From: Pilaira anomala
Lineage: Eukaryota > Mucoromycota > Mucoromycetes > Mucorales > Mucoraceae
Assembly (NCBI GenBank): GCA_025716855.1
Contig: JAIXMQ010000028.1
Span: forward strand, 310,001 to 374,000
Direction of reading: 5' to 3'
Length of the DNA stretch: 64,000 nucleotides
Shown: positions 24,014-36,077 of the stretch, piece by piece
Numbering within the stretch: position 1 is the first letter of the stretch
Layout of the letters: the number at the start of each line of letters is the position of its first letter
The notes under the pieces: model-generated
What the model was told of the DNA's origin: nothing
Database searches by the model: none
The model's input: the letters and a program-made list of their open reading frames with translations, nothing else
Translations under genes and position numbers: made by a program

Positions 24014-25417
24014 TGATATCAGTTTCTTTTCAACAGCAGCCGAGACAAACTACGATCACTCAAAATGAAGGAAAAGAGTTTGATTGAACTCAAAATCAAA
24101 AGCGGAATATCGAAGAATTACTACAGCATCCTATTAACTATGTTGATCTTTTGACACTTCTCTTTTTTCTTTTAATCTTTCCTTGTAATTTTTCGCTCTC
24201 TATAGAAATAAAATAAAAAATAAAAAAACATCAAAAAACATCCTTGCACCCGAAGGTAGCATTGGGCTGCAGGGGAAAGCCAGATATAATACCACTTATA
24301 TAGGGCCCAAACTGGTCCTTACTTTCCATCAAAATTCACATATGTTTTTTATACCCAACCGAATTTTATATATGGACAACTTGTGGTATGAGAGACCGAA
24401 TTTTTTTCATTTTTTTTTTTAAAACTTGTTGTCTTAGGAAGACTTTATTTATATGAGAAGAGAGCAAGGTTTCAACTTCAATTGTTCAATTATCCATTGA
24501 TTTTTAATCTTTTCTTCTACACCTGGGGTCCATAGATTGGCATGAGTAGTGATCAATCACGTCGTCTTAATTGCGTAGTCTGTCATACTTGGTCGTCGAT
24601 TTTCACGTTTTCAGTATATTCTGTCTTGAACAATTAGAACAAGTCCATTTTTTTTCTTGATTCATAGGAGCAACTGATACTATAGCCATCAGTTCGTACC
24701 ATATTCGTAAACTTCTCTTTATTACTACTATAAAAAAAATGTAGTTATCGTACGATAAAACTAATTTTTTGACTTACTCGCTTCGCTCTCTAATGGCCGC
24801 CTCGCCACTAACAGGAATATGGTCCATACCCAATATACATCATGCAGTCTGTATAGAAAAGGGTATATACTATTATATAATACAGTACCTCTTTGTAATA
24901 TACTCACTCCTAATATATCTTATCATTGACAACATGTATTATGCAGATTTTAAATTTATTTATTTCTTATATAACGCAGGTAGTAGCTAAAGAAGAGATT
25001 AATAAGATATTAGTGGTTGTATAAAGGGAGATTCATATTTCATTTTTGAAGTGAAAAAAAAAGTCCCCCAGTTTGTGATATGCGAAAAAGAAAAAGTCAA
25101 TACCAACAATCAAGTGAGTGGCTAATGCAAGCTCTATTGATAATAAGCTCTTGGATGTATTATAGGACAAAAAAAAATCACAGTTACTATTAGGGCTTTA
25201 CACACATTTTATGAACAAAATGTATTGTTTATTAAAGCTGAATGTTTATCTATTATTATATTAATTTTTATGATATACGATTCTTTCCTTTAGTTAAGAG
25301 TAACAGGAGCCATCACATGAAGGTAGAACTAAGAGCTCCCATTTCCATAGCTCATCACCAGCTATGGGGAGTTTCAACCCTAAAGTAAAATACAAGTTTC
25401 AGGATAGTCCTTGAAAA
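24014..25417. other. Gene-free stretch
   Basis: No supported gene. One short hairpin is visible: CCATAGCT at 25345-25352 pairs with AGCTATGG at 25360-25367 around a 7-nt loop. Confidence 0.55.
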
Positions 25418-25505
25418 GAGAATAATGAAAGTAAAGAGAATAATGAAAGTAGAGAGGATCGTGAAAGTAGAGAGGATCGTGAAAGTAGAGAGGATCTTGA
25501 AAGTA

Positions 25506-25660
25506 TAGTACCCGCTCTATTTAAGGCCGTTCGATTTAAGGCCGTTTCCGATTTAAGGCCGCAATTCAATGAATATTTTGGTCATATTTAACTTTCTCAA
25601 GCCAGAAATAAGGCCACAAAAGTCTGAAATTTTTTTCAGCCTTAAATAGAGTGGGTACGG
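25506..25660 (-). mobile_element. MITE copy 1 (pogo/Tc1-mariner-like ends, TA target duplication)
   Basis: 155 bp with terminal inverted repeats: left TAGTACCCGCTCTATTTAAG, right end the reverse complement (CTTAAATAGAGTGGGTACGG). Flanked by TA on both sides (25504-25505 and 25661-25662). It has no coding capacity. The interior is the reverse complement of the copy at 40.26 kb, including GGCCG-rich subterminal repeats. A CAGTA-type end and TA duplication suggest mobilisation by a Tc1/mariner/pogo-type transposase. Confidence 0.85.
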
Positions 25661-25841
25661 TAGAGGGGATTTTGAAAGTAGAGAAGGCCTTGAAAGTAGA
25701 GAAGGCCTCGAAAGTAGAGAAGGCCTTGAAAGTACAGGGGATCTGAAAGTAGAGAAGGCCTTAAAAGTAGAGGGGATCATGGACGTAAAAAAGGCCATGC
25801 CAGCAGTAAGGATCCTGAAAGTAGATGTGCTCTCGAGGATA

Positions 25842-25983
25842 CTGTACCCACTGTATTTAAGGCTGAAAAAAAAATTCAGACTTTTGTGGCCTAAAATCAT
25901 ATCATGGCCTTATTTTTGACTTGGGAAAGTTAAATATGGCCAAAATATTCAGAGAATTGCGGCCTTGAATAGAGCAGGTACTG
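25842..25983 (+). mobile_element. MITE copy 2
   Basis: 142 bp, same family as the copies at 25.5 and 40.26 kb and in the orientation of the latter. Left end CTGTACCCACTGTATTTAAG, right end CCTTGAATAGAGCAGGTACTG, flanked by TA (25840-25841, 25984-25985). Shorter than copy 3 because part of the right subterminal GGCC repeat region is missing. More diverged ends suggest an older insertion. Confidence 0.83.
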
Positions 25984-26496
25984 TAGAGGGGATCTTAAAC
26001 AGCGAGGATCTTAAAAGCAGAGAGATCATACTGGCAGAGAAGATATTAAAACTAGAGGGGATCCTGAAAGTAGAAAAGACCTTGGAAGTAAAGAGGGTCA
26101 TGCCAGCAGAGAGGATCTTGAAAGTAGTAGAGAGTAGGTATCTTTAAAGTAAAGAAGGTCATGCCAGTGGAGAGGATTTTGCCAGTAAAGATGATTTTGA
26201 AAGTAGAGAGGATTTTGCTAGTGGAGAGGATTTTTCCAGTGGAGAGGATTTTGCCAGTGGAGAGGATTTTGCCAGTGGAGAGGATTTTGCTAATGGAGAG
26301 GATTTTGCTAATGGATAGGATTTTTCCAGTGGAGAGAATTTTGCCAGTGGAGAGGATTTTGCTAATGGAGAGGATTTTTCCAGTGGAGAGGATTTTTCCA
26401 GTGGAGAGGATGTTGCCAGTGGAGAGGATTTTGCTAGTGGAGAGGATTTTGCCAGTAAAGATGATTTTGAAAGTAGAGATGGTTTTAGAAGTGAAG

Positions 26497-27338
26497 AAAG
26501 AAAAAAAAAATTATAGAAAAAGTTGACCGAGTTTTTATATAATCTATCAGTTGTGTTTATGTTTTTTTTTTTTTTTTTTACTTTCACGTGAAGAAAAACA
26601 CACACACAAAAAAAAAAAAAAAACTCTCCTATATTTGACATCCTTGAAGGCTATCAAATTTACAACAGATGTTTTTCTATACTATCACTCTTTATGTTTT
26701 ATTAACAAGAATTTGAAATACGTATATTTCTACTTATAATCGTATTCTTCAATGAGTGCTTAACTGAAAAAGCTATGTATTAACAAAATATATTATGATT
26801 AAAAAAAAAAACGCCACACTAGTTTTAGTCCTGTATTACCTCTCGTAAGCAAACCCAGTTTCTTCTCCCTTTCTCTTCAAACATGATAAAAAATACACTT
26901 TTACTCATCTCTCTTTTTTTTTTATAATCAATCCGAATACCTGAGATGTTTAAAATATAAATATTTTTGTATCAACATGTAAAGCTTTTCATGCTATTTT
27001 TTTTTTTTTTTAAAAAAAGAAGGATTTTGTTACACGATGATTTTTTTTTTTCATGCGTCAATCTAATTGAAAAAGTTGATTTTTTAAAACATAAACACTA
27101 TGAAGTCATAAAACGACAGACCAAAACACATTTTTTATTTCTCACCTATTGAATAGCTAGAACATTTTTTTTTTATGCAGTAACTAAGTTGTACCAATTT
27201 AAAAAGGAAAAGGGCACTTACATATTTTCGCGCACCATTTTAAATCCCAAAATTAAAGACATGAGCGTAAAGGGTTGAATATCACTAGGTTTTCGTTAAT
27301 CATTCACTTGATTGTTATTGACTTTTTTTTTTTTTTTG

Positions 27339-27395
<57 letters not shown>

Positions 27396-28199
27396 TATAC
27401 ATTTCAAATCGTCTCAAGAACTGATTAACTTTAAAACCTGCATAAAACATGTTACTGTCAATGGTAAGTCATATCAATGCTTTAATAGTTTTACCAGAAA
27501 GATGTGATTCATTGTTTAATAAATCTCAATAGAAAACGCTTTTTTTTTTCTTCTCCAAACCCGTCAATGGTGAGGTGGTGGTTAGTGATGAGCAAAGTAA
27601 TTGGCGGAAAAGAAATGTTGCTCAAATATGGTGCACGTCCCAATTGCCTATTTTATTTGAAAGAAAAAGAAAGGTAAAGAAAGAAGAAAAAGTGGTTAAT
27701 ATAAACCAGTTTATAATGTATCCTGTGTGTGTGTGCTCTTTTTGGAAGTCCACTTGTTCCTTTTCAATGGGTTCAATGCTGCTATCGTTCCTTTGTCTTC
27801 GTAATTATCAGTGAATCAAGACGATTATGTTTGATACGTAAGTGGTCTTTCATGGTTTGCAATGAAAACGCTGTGTTTAGGATCTTCTGACAAAAATATT
27901 TTGGCCTGCGAACGAATTCGAAAAATAATAGTAAAGTTGAGAAGTCCTTTAGGGTAGAATTGATATTACCCAAAAATTTTTGACTTTCCTAAGTATCAAG
28001 TCATGTTCAGAAGCTATACTCTAAAGGATTGCCAGAGAGGCTATACATATCATGTGCATTTTATACAACACACACACACGCACACACATTACAGTCACAT
28101 TTTACATGCCCAAAATTTTTATTTTGAAGATAAAAAATAAAATAAAATAAAAACTGTTGTTATTTTTGTTTAACCCCAACTTTAATAATAATAACGCGA
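26497..28199. other. Gene-free AT-rich stretch
   Basis: No supported gene. Contains a T/C tract with about 33 consecutive T near 27358-27391, and at about 27410-27467 a segment shared with 36494-36553 (AAGAACT..TAACTTT.AAACCTGCATAA). A (CA)n tract lies at 28069-28088. Confidence 0.55.
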
Positions 28200-30316
28200 A
28201 TGGTGCTTACCAGTGAAGAAATAAATATTATCGTTTATAAATATCTGCAGGAATCAGGTATATATATACATATATATATATAAAAGATGAAATGAATTGT
28301 AAACTTACAAAAAAAAAAAAAAAAAAAAAAACAACGAGAATAGGATTTCGACATTCTTCATTTGCTTTTCAATACGAGAGTCAAGTAGAAAAATCACCTT
28401 ATCGAGATGCACAAATTCAACCGGGTGCACTTATCAATATTATTCATAAAGGACTTCAGTTTATGGAAATTGAAGCACATATGAATGAGGTATATATATA
28501 TATAAGCAAAAGCAGCAGCAACCCAGAGCAACAACTTATATCTATTTTTTTTTTGTAGAATAGCGAATTGATGGAATGTACTGTACCCTTTTCTTTACTA
28601 GAGCCTCATCATTGTCAGTTAACAGGCAACACATTTAACAGCGAACCCGCCTCAACCATGCGACCTCCTCCACCTCCTAGTGCAGCGAAACGTCAAAGAA
28701 AAGAAGAAAAGAAACGAGAGAAACGGTCGAGGAAAGAAGACGAGAGTGATAATCGTGTGAAAGAAGAAGACGACCATGTTGATAAAAGAACATCGAATTC
28801 AGCAACAACAACTCAGGCATCAGCAACAGTATCAGCAGCAGTCGATTCCACAAACAGTGGTTTACGAGGAGAACAAGTTGAACAAACTAAACGTAACGTG
28901 ACCGAAATTGATCCAGATAATGTGATTACATTAAAAGGACATCAAAGTGAAGTCTTTTCATGTGCTTGGAATCCTGTTGTTTCTTCTCTTTTGGCATCTG
29001 GGTATAAAACAAACTCTTTTTTTTTTTTTGAGATGAAGAAAAGTCCTTTAAAACGATTTTTTTTTTAATTTATTTATGTAGGTCAGGTGATGCTACTGCT
29101 CGATTATGGCAAGTACCAGAAAATAAAGACGATGTTTCTGAGCCTATGGTATTAAACCATTTACCCAACTTGAACGATAACAAAGATGTTACTACACTTG
29201 ATTGGAACGTAAGTTTATAACACGTTTTAAAAACAAAAGATTTGTGGATTTTTATAGAAATTAATTACGATATTGTAAAAAAAAAAAAAAAAAAAAAAAA
29301 AGCCTTCGGGAAGTTTATTAGTAACAGGTTCATATGATGGACAAGCAAGGATTTGGACACAAAGAGGAGAATTACGTTTTGTGATGGCACAACATAAGGG
29401 ACCTATTTTCTCTTTAAAATGGAATATGCGAGGAGATTTAGTTTTGAGTGGTAGTGCAGATACGACAACGGTTGTTTGGGATCCTGAAACGGGTGAAATG
29501 AAGCAACAATTTGAATCACATACGTGTAAGTTTTTTTTTTTTTTTTGCAATTGTTATGAATTGAGGGTTACTAAAAAGTAAAAAATTGAATTCTCTCTCT
29601 TTTTTTTTTTTAGTGGCTATTCTTGATGTGGATTGGATGGATAATACAACATTTGCATCATGTTCATCCGATAAAACAATCTATGTATGTCGAGTGGGTA
29701 TGAAGACACCATTAAAGAAATGGATTGGACATGAAGATGAAGTAAATGCAGTACGTTGGGACCCATCAGGGCAATACTTGGCATCCTGTTCTGACGATAT
29801 GACGACCAAGATTTGGAGTATGGATTCAGATACACCTGTACAAGAAATTAAAGGACACAACCTTCAAATCTATACATTACAATGGGCGCCTTATTCACAA
29901 AGAGATTCAGTCAATAACTCACCGAGAATCTTGGCTACGGCTAGTTTCGATGCAACTGTACGTATTTGGGATGCACTTGAAGGTACTTGTCTTCATGTGC
30001 TTCGTAATCATACAGAAGCTGTTTATTCCATCTCGTTTAGTCCTGATGCTAGGTTATTAGCTTCTGGTAGCTTTGATGAATTATTAAATGTGTGGGATAC
30101 CAAGGTAAAAAAAAAAAAAAATAGCTCAAGTTTGTTTCATGTATTCAATTTTTTTTTTTTTTATGTGTGTAATAGGATGGTACAGTTATAAAGACATTTA
30201 GAGCAAATGGTGGTATATTTGAAGTTCACTTTAATAGGAACGGTGATAAATTAGCTGCTTGTACATCAAATAAGCAAGTGGTTATTTTGAACCACATGAA
30301 TTCCTTACTTGGATGA
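28200..30316 (+). CDS. TBL1/Sif2-like LisH-WD40 protein
   Basis: Seven exons (28200-28257, 28344-28489, 28559-29001, 29082-29208, 29303-29525, 29614-30104, 30176-30316) give 542 aa. N-terminal LisH motif ([20 protein letters not shown]) and adjoining helices, a charged Lys/Glu linker (about 120-190), then WD40 repeats forming a propeller: [80 protein letters not shown] and [17 protein letters not shown]. This is the architecture of TBL1X/TBL1XR1 (NCoR/SMRT corepressor) and yeast Sif2 (Set3 histone deacetylase complex). The gene should act in transcriptional repression in the nucleus. All junctions keep the frame and the WD blades intact. Confidence 0.93.
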
Positions 30317-30400
30317 ATAATTATAATTTAAAATTTTACCCCCTCTCTTTCTTCTTTTTCTCTTTCTCTCTCTCTCTTTTTTTTTTATAAAAAAAAAACA

Positions 30401-32129
30401 ATGAATTGTCATTATTGTCATACCAATCATCGTAAATTCTATTGTGCTGATTGCATTAATTCAAAGTAAAGAAAAAAAAAACAGTTTTTTATTTCTTAAG
30501 AGGCAAAAAATAACATGTATGTAGGTTAGAAAAACATGAGCAAGAGATGAGTTTATGTTTAGTTGAAAAAGACACGGTTGTCGCCAAAGCCAATGTGTTT
30601 ATAAAAAAAGCAACATTGATACAAACCCTTTTAGCAGAAAAGAATAAACGAGTACAACACTTAGAGTCTATACGAGAGAAACAAAAGGATCGATCGGTTT
30701 CATGTACAACGAGTAAGTGAAGGGCCTTTTTAAAACAAAAAAAGTAGTTTTCATGCTTTAACCATAAAAAAAAAAAAAAAAAAGAAAAAATTCGTATTCA
30801 ACAACTCAAGAATCAAATCAAAGAAAAGAAAAGGTTGTTAGAAGAGAGTTTAAAACGTAAAAAGCAATTTGAAAGTTATGTTCCAGATAACAGTATTGTA
30901 GTGAAATGTTGGCAAAGAACACACAAAATGACGGTAGGTACACGACGTATCTTGGTGAAAGAAATTACGTCCTTGTTTGAATTGAAACCGGGTGTGATTG
31001 AAGAACCGGAGACAGGTGCACTTTTGCATGAAGAAGATTTATATATTTGTGGTGTGAGTTTACCTACTCGATTAATTGATGTATCTAGTAAGTTAGTATA
31101 GTGACGAATTATTACACTAATATGTACATGACTCATTTTTTTTTTTTTTACTGCTATATATATATAAAAAGAGTACCCAAAGGAAGAACTTAATGCACCC
31201 ATAGGTCTTGTGATTCATATGCTAGGTTTGGTTGTCCGATATCTGGGTATTAAACTACCTTTTGAAATCATTCGAAGAGGGATCAAACCTTATATTCGAG
31301 CACCCAATAAACAACATGTCCGGTAAGACTTTAAAAAGATGAAAAAGTTCAATCTTTTTTAATTATTTATGTATTATAGAAAATTCCCTTTGTTTTTAGA
31401 AGATGATGATAAAAACTTTAAAAAGTTTATTCATGGTATGTCCATGTTGAATTATAATATTGTTTATATCTGTCATACACAAGGTGTCAAAATTCCATCA
31501 AGTGAAATAGCCAATACTTTACAATGTTTAATGGCCATCTGTCGTGCACCCAAGTTAGGCATGTAAGTTTTGTTAATGAAGATGAGAGGATCAATCTATT
31601 TACATTTATTATTATAAAAAAAAAAAGGCAATCCCATGCTTTGTATTATCATCATTTACGTGACTTATCATGTCCAATTGAATACGATCACGTCTTGAGA
31701 GCGACTACACTTCGATTTCGATGCACAAGTTTACTTGAAAGAACCGAACTTGTATCAGAACCTACACGAACCAGTAATAACGAATTACACGATGATTTCT
31801 TCAAGATCCGTACCACCTCAGTTCAAAACAGTATCAATCTTGGAGAACGTCTTTTAGCCGAAAGTGAAGAAGAAGAAGAAGAAGGGTTTGGATTGTATGT
31901 GGATAGTGAAGAAGAAGAAGAAGAAGAAGAGAAATCAAAAGGAGGAACGGAAAAAGAAATCAATAATGAAACATGGAGTTTAGTTGAGGTAGCACCGTTT
32001 AGTGCAGGACATCATGGAGATAGTATTTTTCAAATGGGTGCAGCTTCAATTATGCCCGGTGTGATGAATATGATGGAATCTTTAAGTGGTAGTCATCAAC
32101 AGGTTTATTATGAACGAAAAAAGAAATAG
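30401..32129 (+). CDS. ATG14: Atg14/Barkor-like subunit of autophagy PI3-kinase complex I
   Basis: Six exons (30401-30465, 30525-30712, 30785-31087, 31172-31322, 31380-31562, 31628-32129) give 463 aa. The N-terminus has paired Cys motifs (MNCHYCHTNHRKFYCADC) as in Atg14/Barkor, followed by a coiled coil (about 25-125) and a UVRAG/Atg14-type domain (GLVIHMLGLVVRYLGIKLPF, HGMSMLNYNIVYICHTQGV, NTLQCLMAICRAP). These proteins direct Vps34-Vps15-Atg6 to the autophagosome formation site. The C-terminus is acidic with GAA repeats (SEEEEEEGFGLYVDSEEEEE). The Cys pairs favour Atg14 over Vps38/UVRAG; the alternative remains Vps38-like. Starts 84 bp after the TBL1-like stop, same strand, with its own T-rich leader. 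Confidence 0.82.
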
Positions 32130-32220
32130 TCACTCTTTCTCAAATTGTTGTCATTCTTTTTTTTTTCTTTTTTTTTCTTCGTTTTCTTTTCAAAAAAAGG
32201 ATAAAAAATAAAATTCAAAA

Positions 32221-32524
32221 ATGCTTCAACGTAAGCCTTCTCTCTTGTATATCATGATTATTCAGGATAAAAACCCTTTTTTTTTTAAAAAAAAATGTAG
32301 CAAATATGAGGATATACCCTGTTCCTTTTATTAGTAGGTTAAGTTATGCGCAATGGGAAAAGCACATTCTGTAAGTTATTGAAATAAATAAATAAAATAA
32401 AATAAAATAAACTGACAAAGCTTTATAGTGAATTAGCTAAAAAGACAAAGACAGAGATCAAGTATGACTTTGAGGATCAATACTTTGATATCAAAGGTCG
32501 TTCTCAACAAGCTTGCGATGACAC

Positions 32525-32557
<33 letters not shown>

Positions 32558-33931
32558 TTTTTTTTTTTTTTGACACGAACTTTATTTTTCTTTATTTAGA
32601 GCCAAAAAAATCAATACGCTTCTTTTACCACAACTCGTAAGTAAACTTTATGATAAAAAAAAAAAAGGAATTAATTTTGTTGTCAATAGAACAAGTTAGT
32701 CGATGAAAATTGTTTTGAAGGAACATATGAAAGCTTAGAAAGTATTCGACAAAACCGAGAATTAAATAAAAGTCAAAGCAGTACACCCAGCACACCTACA
32801 CGTACCATCGTAGGTCGACCTTTAGATTTAGAATCTGTAGAGCGTAAACACGCCAGTCGCCAGGCCTCTTCCTCATCTCCAGAGAACGTCAATACAGAAC
32901 GAGAAGCATATTATCGATGCGAAACCGAAAGTGATGAACCCGATGAAAGTGATGAAGAATACGTCGAGACCTTTACATTTGCCAAGAACATTGCCAATCC
33001 AAAGGAAGTCTTGACAGGTCCACCCTCTAATAACAGTAAACCACCTGATTACTTGAGAATCATTGGAAACGATACAGACACCGAATGTAGTTTACAAGGT
33101 AGAAGTATCAAGATTGTAGGCAACTGTGAAGAAACGATCAAGGAAGCACTTGAAAGGTTTCGTAATTTACAAACGATCTTTAAACGTAGAAAACGACCTA
33201 CGATGGTTGTCCCATGTGTACATTATCCTACCGATTCACCTAAATTCACATTGTATTTTTGTCCGTTAGAAAGGTACGCACAACAAGAATATGTGGCTTT
33301 AGGGGATGTCTCTCCACCTGTGTTTGTGATCTTGCCAGTATTTAAAGATAATCGTGGTCAAGATATGAAACCCACTGATCTCTTGAAAAATCCTACACCA
33401 CAAGCTCCTCCTCCTCAATGGATGATGCAAAAGAAACAACAACAAAGGGAAGAACAGGAACTCTCTTTAGAGGAAAGAATGAAATTGGCTTCTTTAGAAC
33501 ATAAAAAAAAGGGATTTGGAAATCTAAATGCAGGTATGGCACCAGATCAAACACCACTTTGGGGTGAAAATAAGAATTATGTCGTACGTCCAAGTGAATC
33601 TGCAGTACAAAAGCAAGTGCGTAGTACGCTTCCTCCTCCTTCTCCTGTCATGGTTCAGAAGACACCTGAGGAAGAGTTTCCTTCTTTGGGTGGAGCTCCT
33701 AGTGCTCGTCCTACAGTACAAAAAGCACAAAAGAATACAAGAAGAGTGTTACGTGTTGTACCTCAAAAGTCAGGTCGTGTTGCTCATAATACTCCTCCTC
33801 CTATGTCAAATATGGATATGTAAAGTATATAACTGATTTATTCTATATTTTATTTATACTCATTTTTTTTATTTATATAGTATTAAACAATATAATTTTG
33901 GCAACATTCGACCAGCTCTTGTAGAAGGGTA

Positions 33932-33962
<31 letters not shown>

Positions 33963-34881
33963 AACAAAGTAGTAATAAGTCATCTAAATATATCCTTTAT
34001 ACAGATTAAATAGCGTACGTGGATTTAAAGGAACAGTTAGATTTAGTGCAAAATTAGGCAAGGTGCTTTGGACCAATTTGACACCAGAAATTCAAAAGAA
34101 GATGTGGCAATTTCATGATTTAAAAGACATTCTAGTAAAAGAACATGGTGTTTCACCCAATTTCAATAACGTAACGACGACATCAGATGATGTGATTTCA
34201 CGTATATCGGATATCTTACCAGAACCTTATACATGGGCAGCTTACTTTGAAATGCACGCGAGTGCACGTAACCAACCTCTTGTACCCTACGAACCTGTGG
34301 TGATGTACATGAAGCAAGGTGTGGTCGAATTGACCAAGGCAGTGACCAAGATAACCAATGTAACAGAAATCGATTGGGTCTCACTTGACCGTAAATTTGA
34401 TTTCCAGATGAAGTTGAGAACAGAAGAAACGACGCGTACGGATGTGAAACCCTATACGACGTTTATTAAGAAAGTCGCGGTGTGTCCAAATACATCCCAG
34501 ATTACGTTTGAAAATGTACCCGATTTCTTGCAAGTGAATTATATCTTGTTAAAGAAGAAGACCAAGTATCGTATTCATTTCCCGTTTGTGGTAGAGATTA
34601 CACGAGTGGAGAAGATTCCGTTGAAACAACAAAAGTTGGGTAATTATGGTATTGAAAAGATTCAGGGGGATACGGGGAAAGGACAGGTGTGGTATGATCT
34701 TGAAGTGTTTTATAGTACACATGATGAGATATTTAGATCGAATCCTAGTTTGCCTGTGGGTAAACTTGCTTCTTGGACAGTAGAGGATGTACTTGGAAAG
34801 GAGACAGATGCTTCTATTGCCCTTGTAGAATATATTCGTTGTTTACTTATCTTTGTTGAAAAATGTGAAGGAGCACTTTAA
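32221..34881 (+). CDS. Conserved fungal protein with KH-like domain and C-terminal DUF7905-like region
   Basis: Seven exons (32221-32230, 32301-32370, 32429-32524, 32600-32636, 32690-33819, 33881-33928, 34005-34881) give 755 aa. The 10-nt first exon has a perfect GTAAGC donor and puts MLQP in frame with NMRIYPVPFISRLSYAQW; starting at the internal ATG (32306) is the alternative. After an acidic Ser-rich linker comes a KH-like segment (LQGRSIKIVGNCEETIKEAL), then a Gln/Lys-rich stretch with a FPSLGGAPSA motif, and a large conserved C-terminal domain (NFGNIRPALVEGLNSVRGFK, LPEPYTWAAYFEMHA, IRCLLIFVEKCEGAL). I believe this is the domain called DUF7905, from memory. RNA binding is inferred from the KH-like part only; function unknown. 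Confidence 0.75.
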
Positions 34882-34938
34882 AAAAAAAAAAATTATATGC
34901 AACAGATCAATAAATATTTTTTTTTTCTTTTTTTATTT

Positions 34939-36077
34939 TTAAATGTTGTTTAATATTTGTTGAATATCACTATAAAATCGTAAAGATTGAATGGTTTGAA
35001 TTTCTTTTAGACTTAAATCAAGTTGTTGATTTGTTGTTGAATTCTTTTTTTGAAAGAGTAGTTGAGTAAGGAATTTATACTTGGAATTTTCATAATCAAA
35101 TAATTTTACATATTCATCCGCCTTTTTAATAAATAAAAATTAATAAAACACAAACAAAAAAACCTCTTTTTATAGTCTAACCTTTTCTAATAATTGTACA
35201 TGATATCCATACGCTTGAAATACTGACAACCTTTCTCGATCTAATCGACATGCATTTAATTTTTTTAATAATTCATCTTGATTCAAGATGGTAGGTTCAG
35301 TAGGTTGTTTCATGTCTTTTTTAATCGTTTGTCTTGATTGAAGTGAAGATAATAATAAACGTCTTCTTAATCGAATCCAACGTCTTCTCCTCACAAAGGA
35401 ACGAAAATGTTTATAATTACCTAATCAAGAATAAAAATGATGAGATTTATATAAACATCATCATCATCATCATCATCGTTACTTTACCATGCCAAACTGC
35501 ACCATGAAACTTTAAAGCATATTGCCAACCTGCTTCATCTACATCTTCAGTCATATCAATCATCCAATCTTTACTTGACCATTCCCAGAGTGGATCAGGT
35601 AATTGATAATTCTCTGTATTCATTGGAGTAAATCTATATATATAAAAAAAAAAGAATTAAATTCATGTGTGTTATGTAATGTACGACTTTTTGTATTTAC
35701 TTCATGTTTGCATCACACCAAGGATTTGGATCAAACTGTAAAAGGCTGTAGGATCATTGGTTTTTTTTAGTTGATTTAGGAATTTTTTTATCCTCACTTT
35801 TTTTTTTTTACCTACGTTTTTGAACTATATCCAACTGCTAAAGAACTATATATATATATATACTTTAGTACAAATAGTTTGTAAAAGGAAATAGTTTTTA
35901 CCCTCTTTGGCATTCATATAAAACGTCATAGGCAAACTCTTCTTTTGAGAGATCATGAGGTGGTAAAGGAGGTAAAGTGATTCGGTGTCGATGTGTCTTT
36001 TGTTGTTTTGGTTTTTGTACAAGTTCTCTTAAAGTCTTTTTTATTCTATATGACCTTTGGTCTTCTGTTAAAGCCAT
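34939..36077 (-). CDS. Dysferlin (DysF)-domain protein, Spo73/Mug65-like
   Basis: Six exons (36077-35902, 35845-35816, 35745-35701, 35633-35488, 35420-35182, 35121-34939) give 272 aa. Residues about 35-185 carry the DysF N/C pattern of alternating Trp and Arg/aromatic residues: FAYDVLYECQRG, LLQFDPNPWCDANMKFTP, PDPLWEWSSKDWMIDMT, DEAGWQYALKFHGAVWHGNY, SFVRRRRWIRLRRR. DysF modules occur in yeast Pex30-family ER/peroxisome membrane proteins and in Spo73, which acts in prospore membrane growth. No TM segment is seen, which favours the soluble Spo73/Mug65 type. Exons 2 and 3 are only 30 and 45 nt. It is convergent with the KH-type gene (57 bp between stops). Confidence 0.8.

Larger units (their letters stand above)
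25418..26496. repeat. 18-bp minisatellite block (interrupted by two MITEs)
   Basis: A degenerate tandem array of about 18-bp units. The left part uses units like GAAAGTAGAGAGGATC(G/T)T; the right part (26160-26460) is more uniform, like GCCAGTGGAGAGGATTTT. Because the unit is a multiple of three, both strands stay open (hexapeptides like LPVERI and SPLAKS), but neither frame looks like a real protein. MITEs occupy 25506-25660 and 25842-25983, splitting the array into three parts. Confidence 0.9.

Noticed and set aside
25418..26496. CRISPR-like array
   Set aside because: Units are head-to-tail without unique spacers, and the host is a eukaryote; this is a minisatellite.
26159..26641. 160-codon minus-strand frame of SPLAKS repeats (and the plus-strand VERILP frame)
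   Set aside because: Both strands stay open because the satellite unit is 18 bp. Peptides are simple repeats with no conserved start, and MITEs interrupt the same array.
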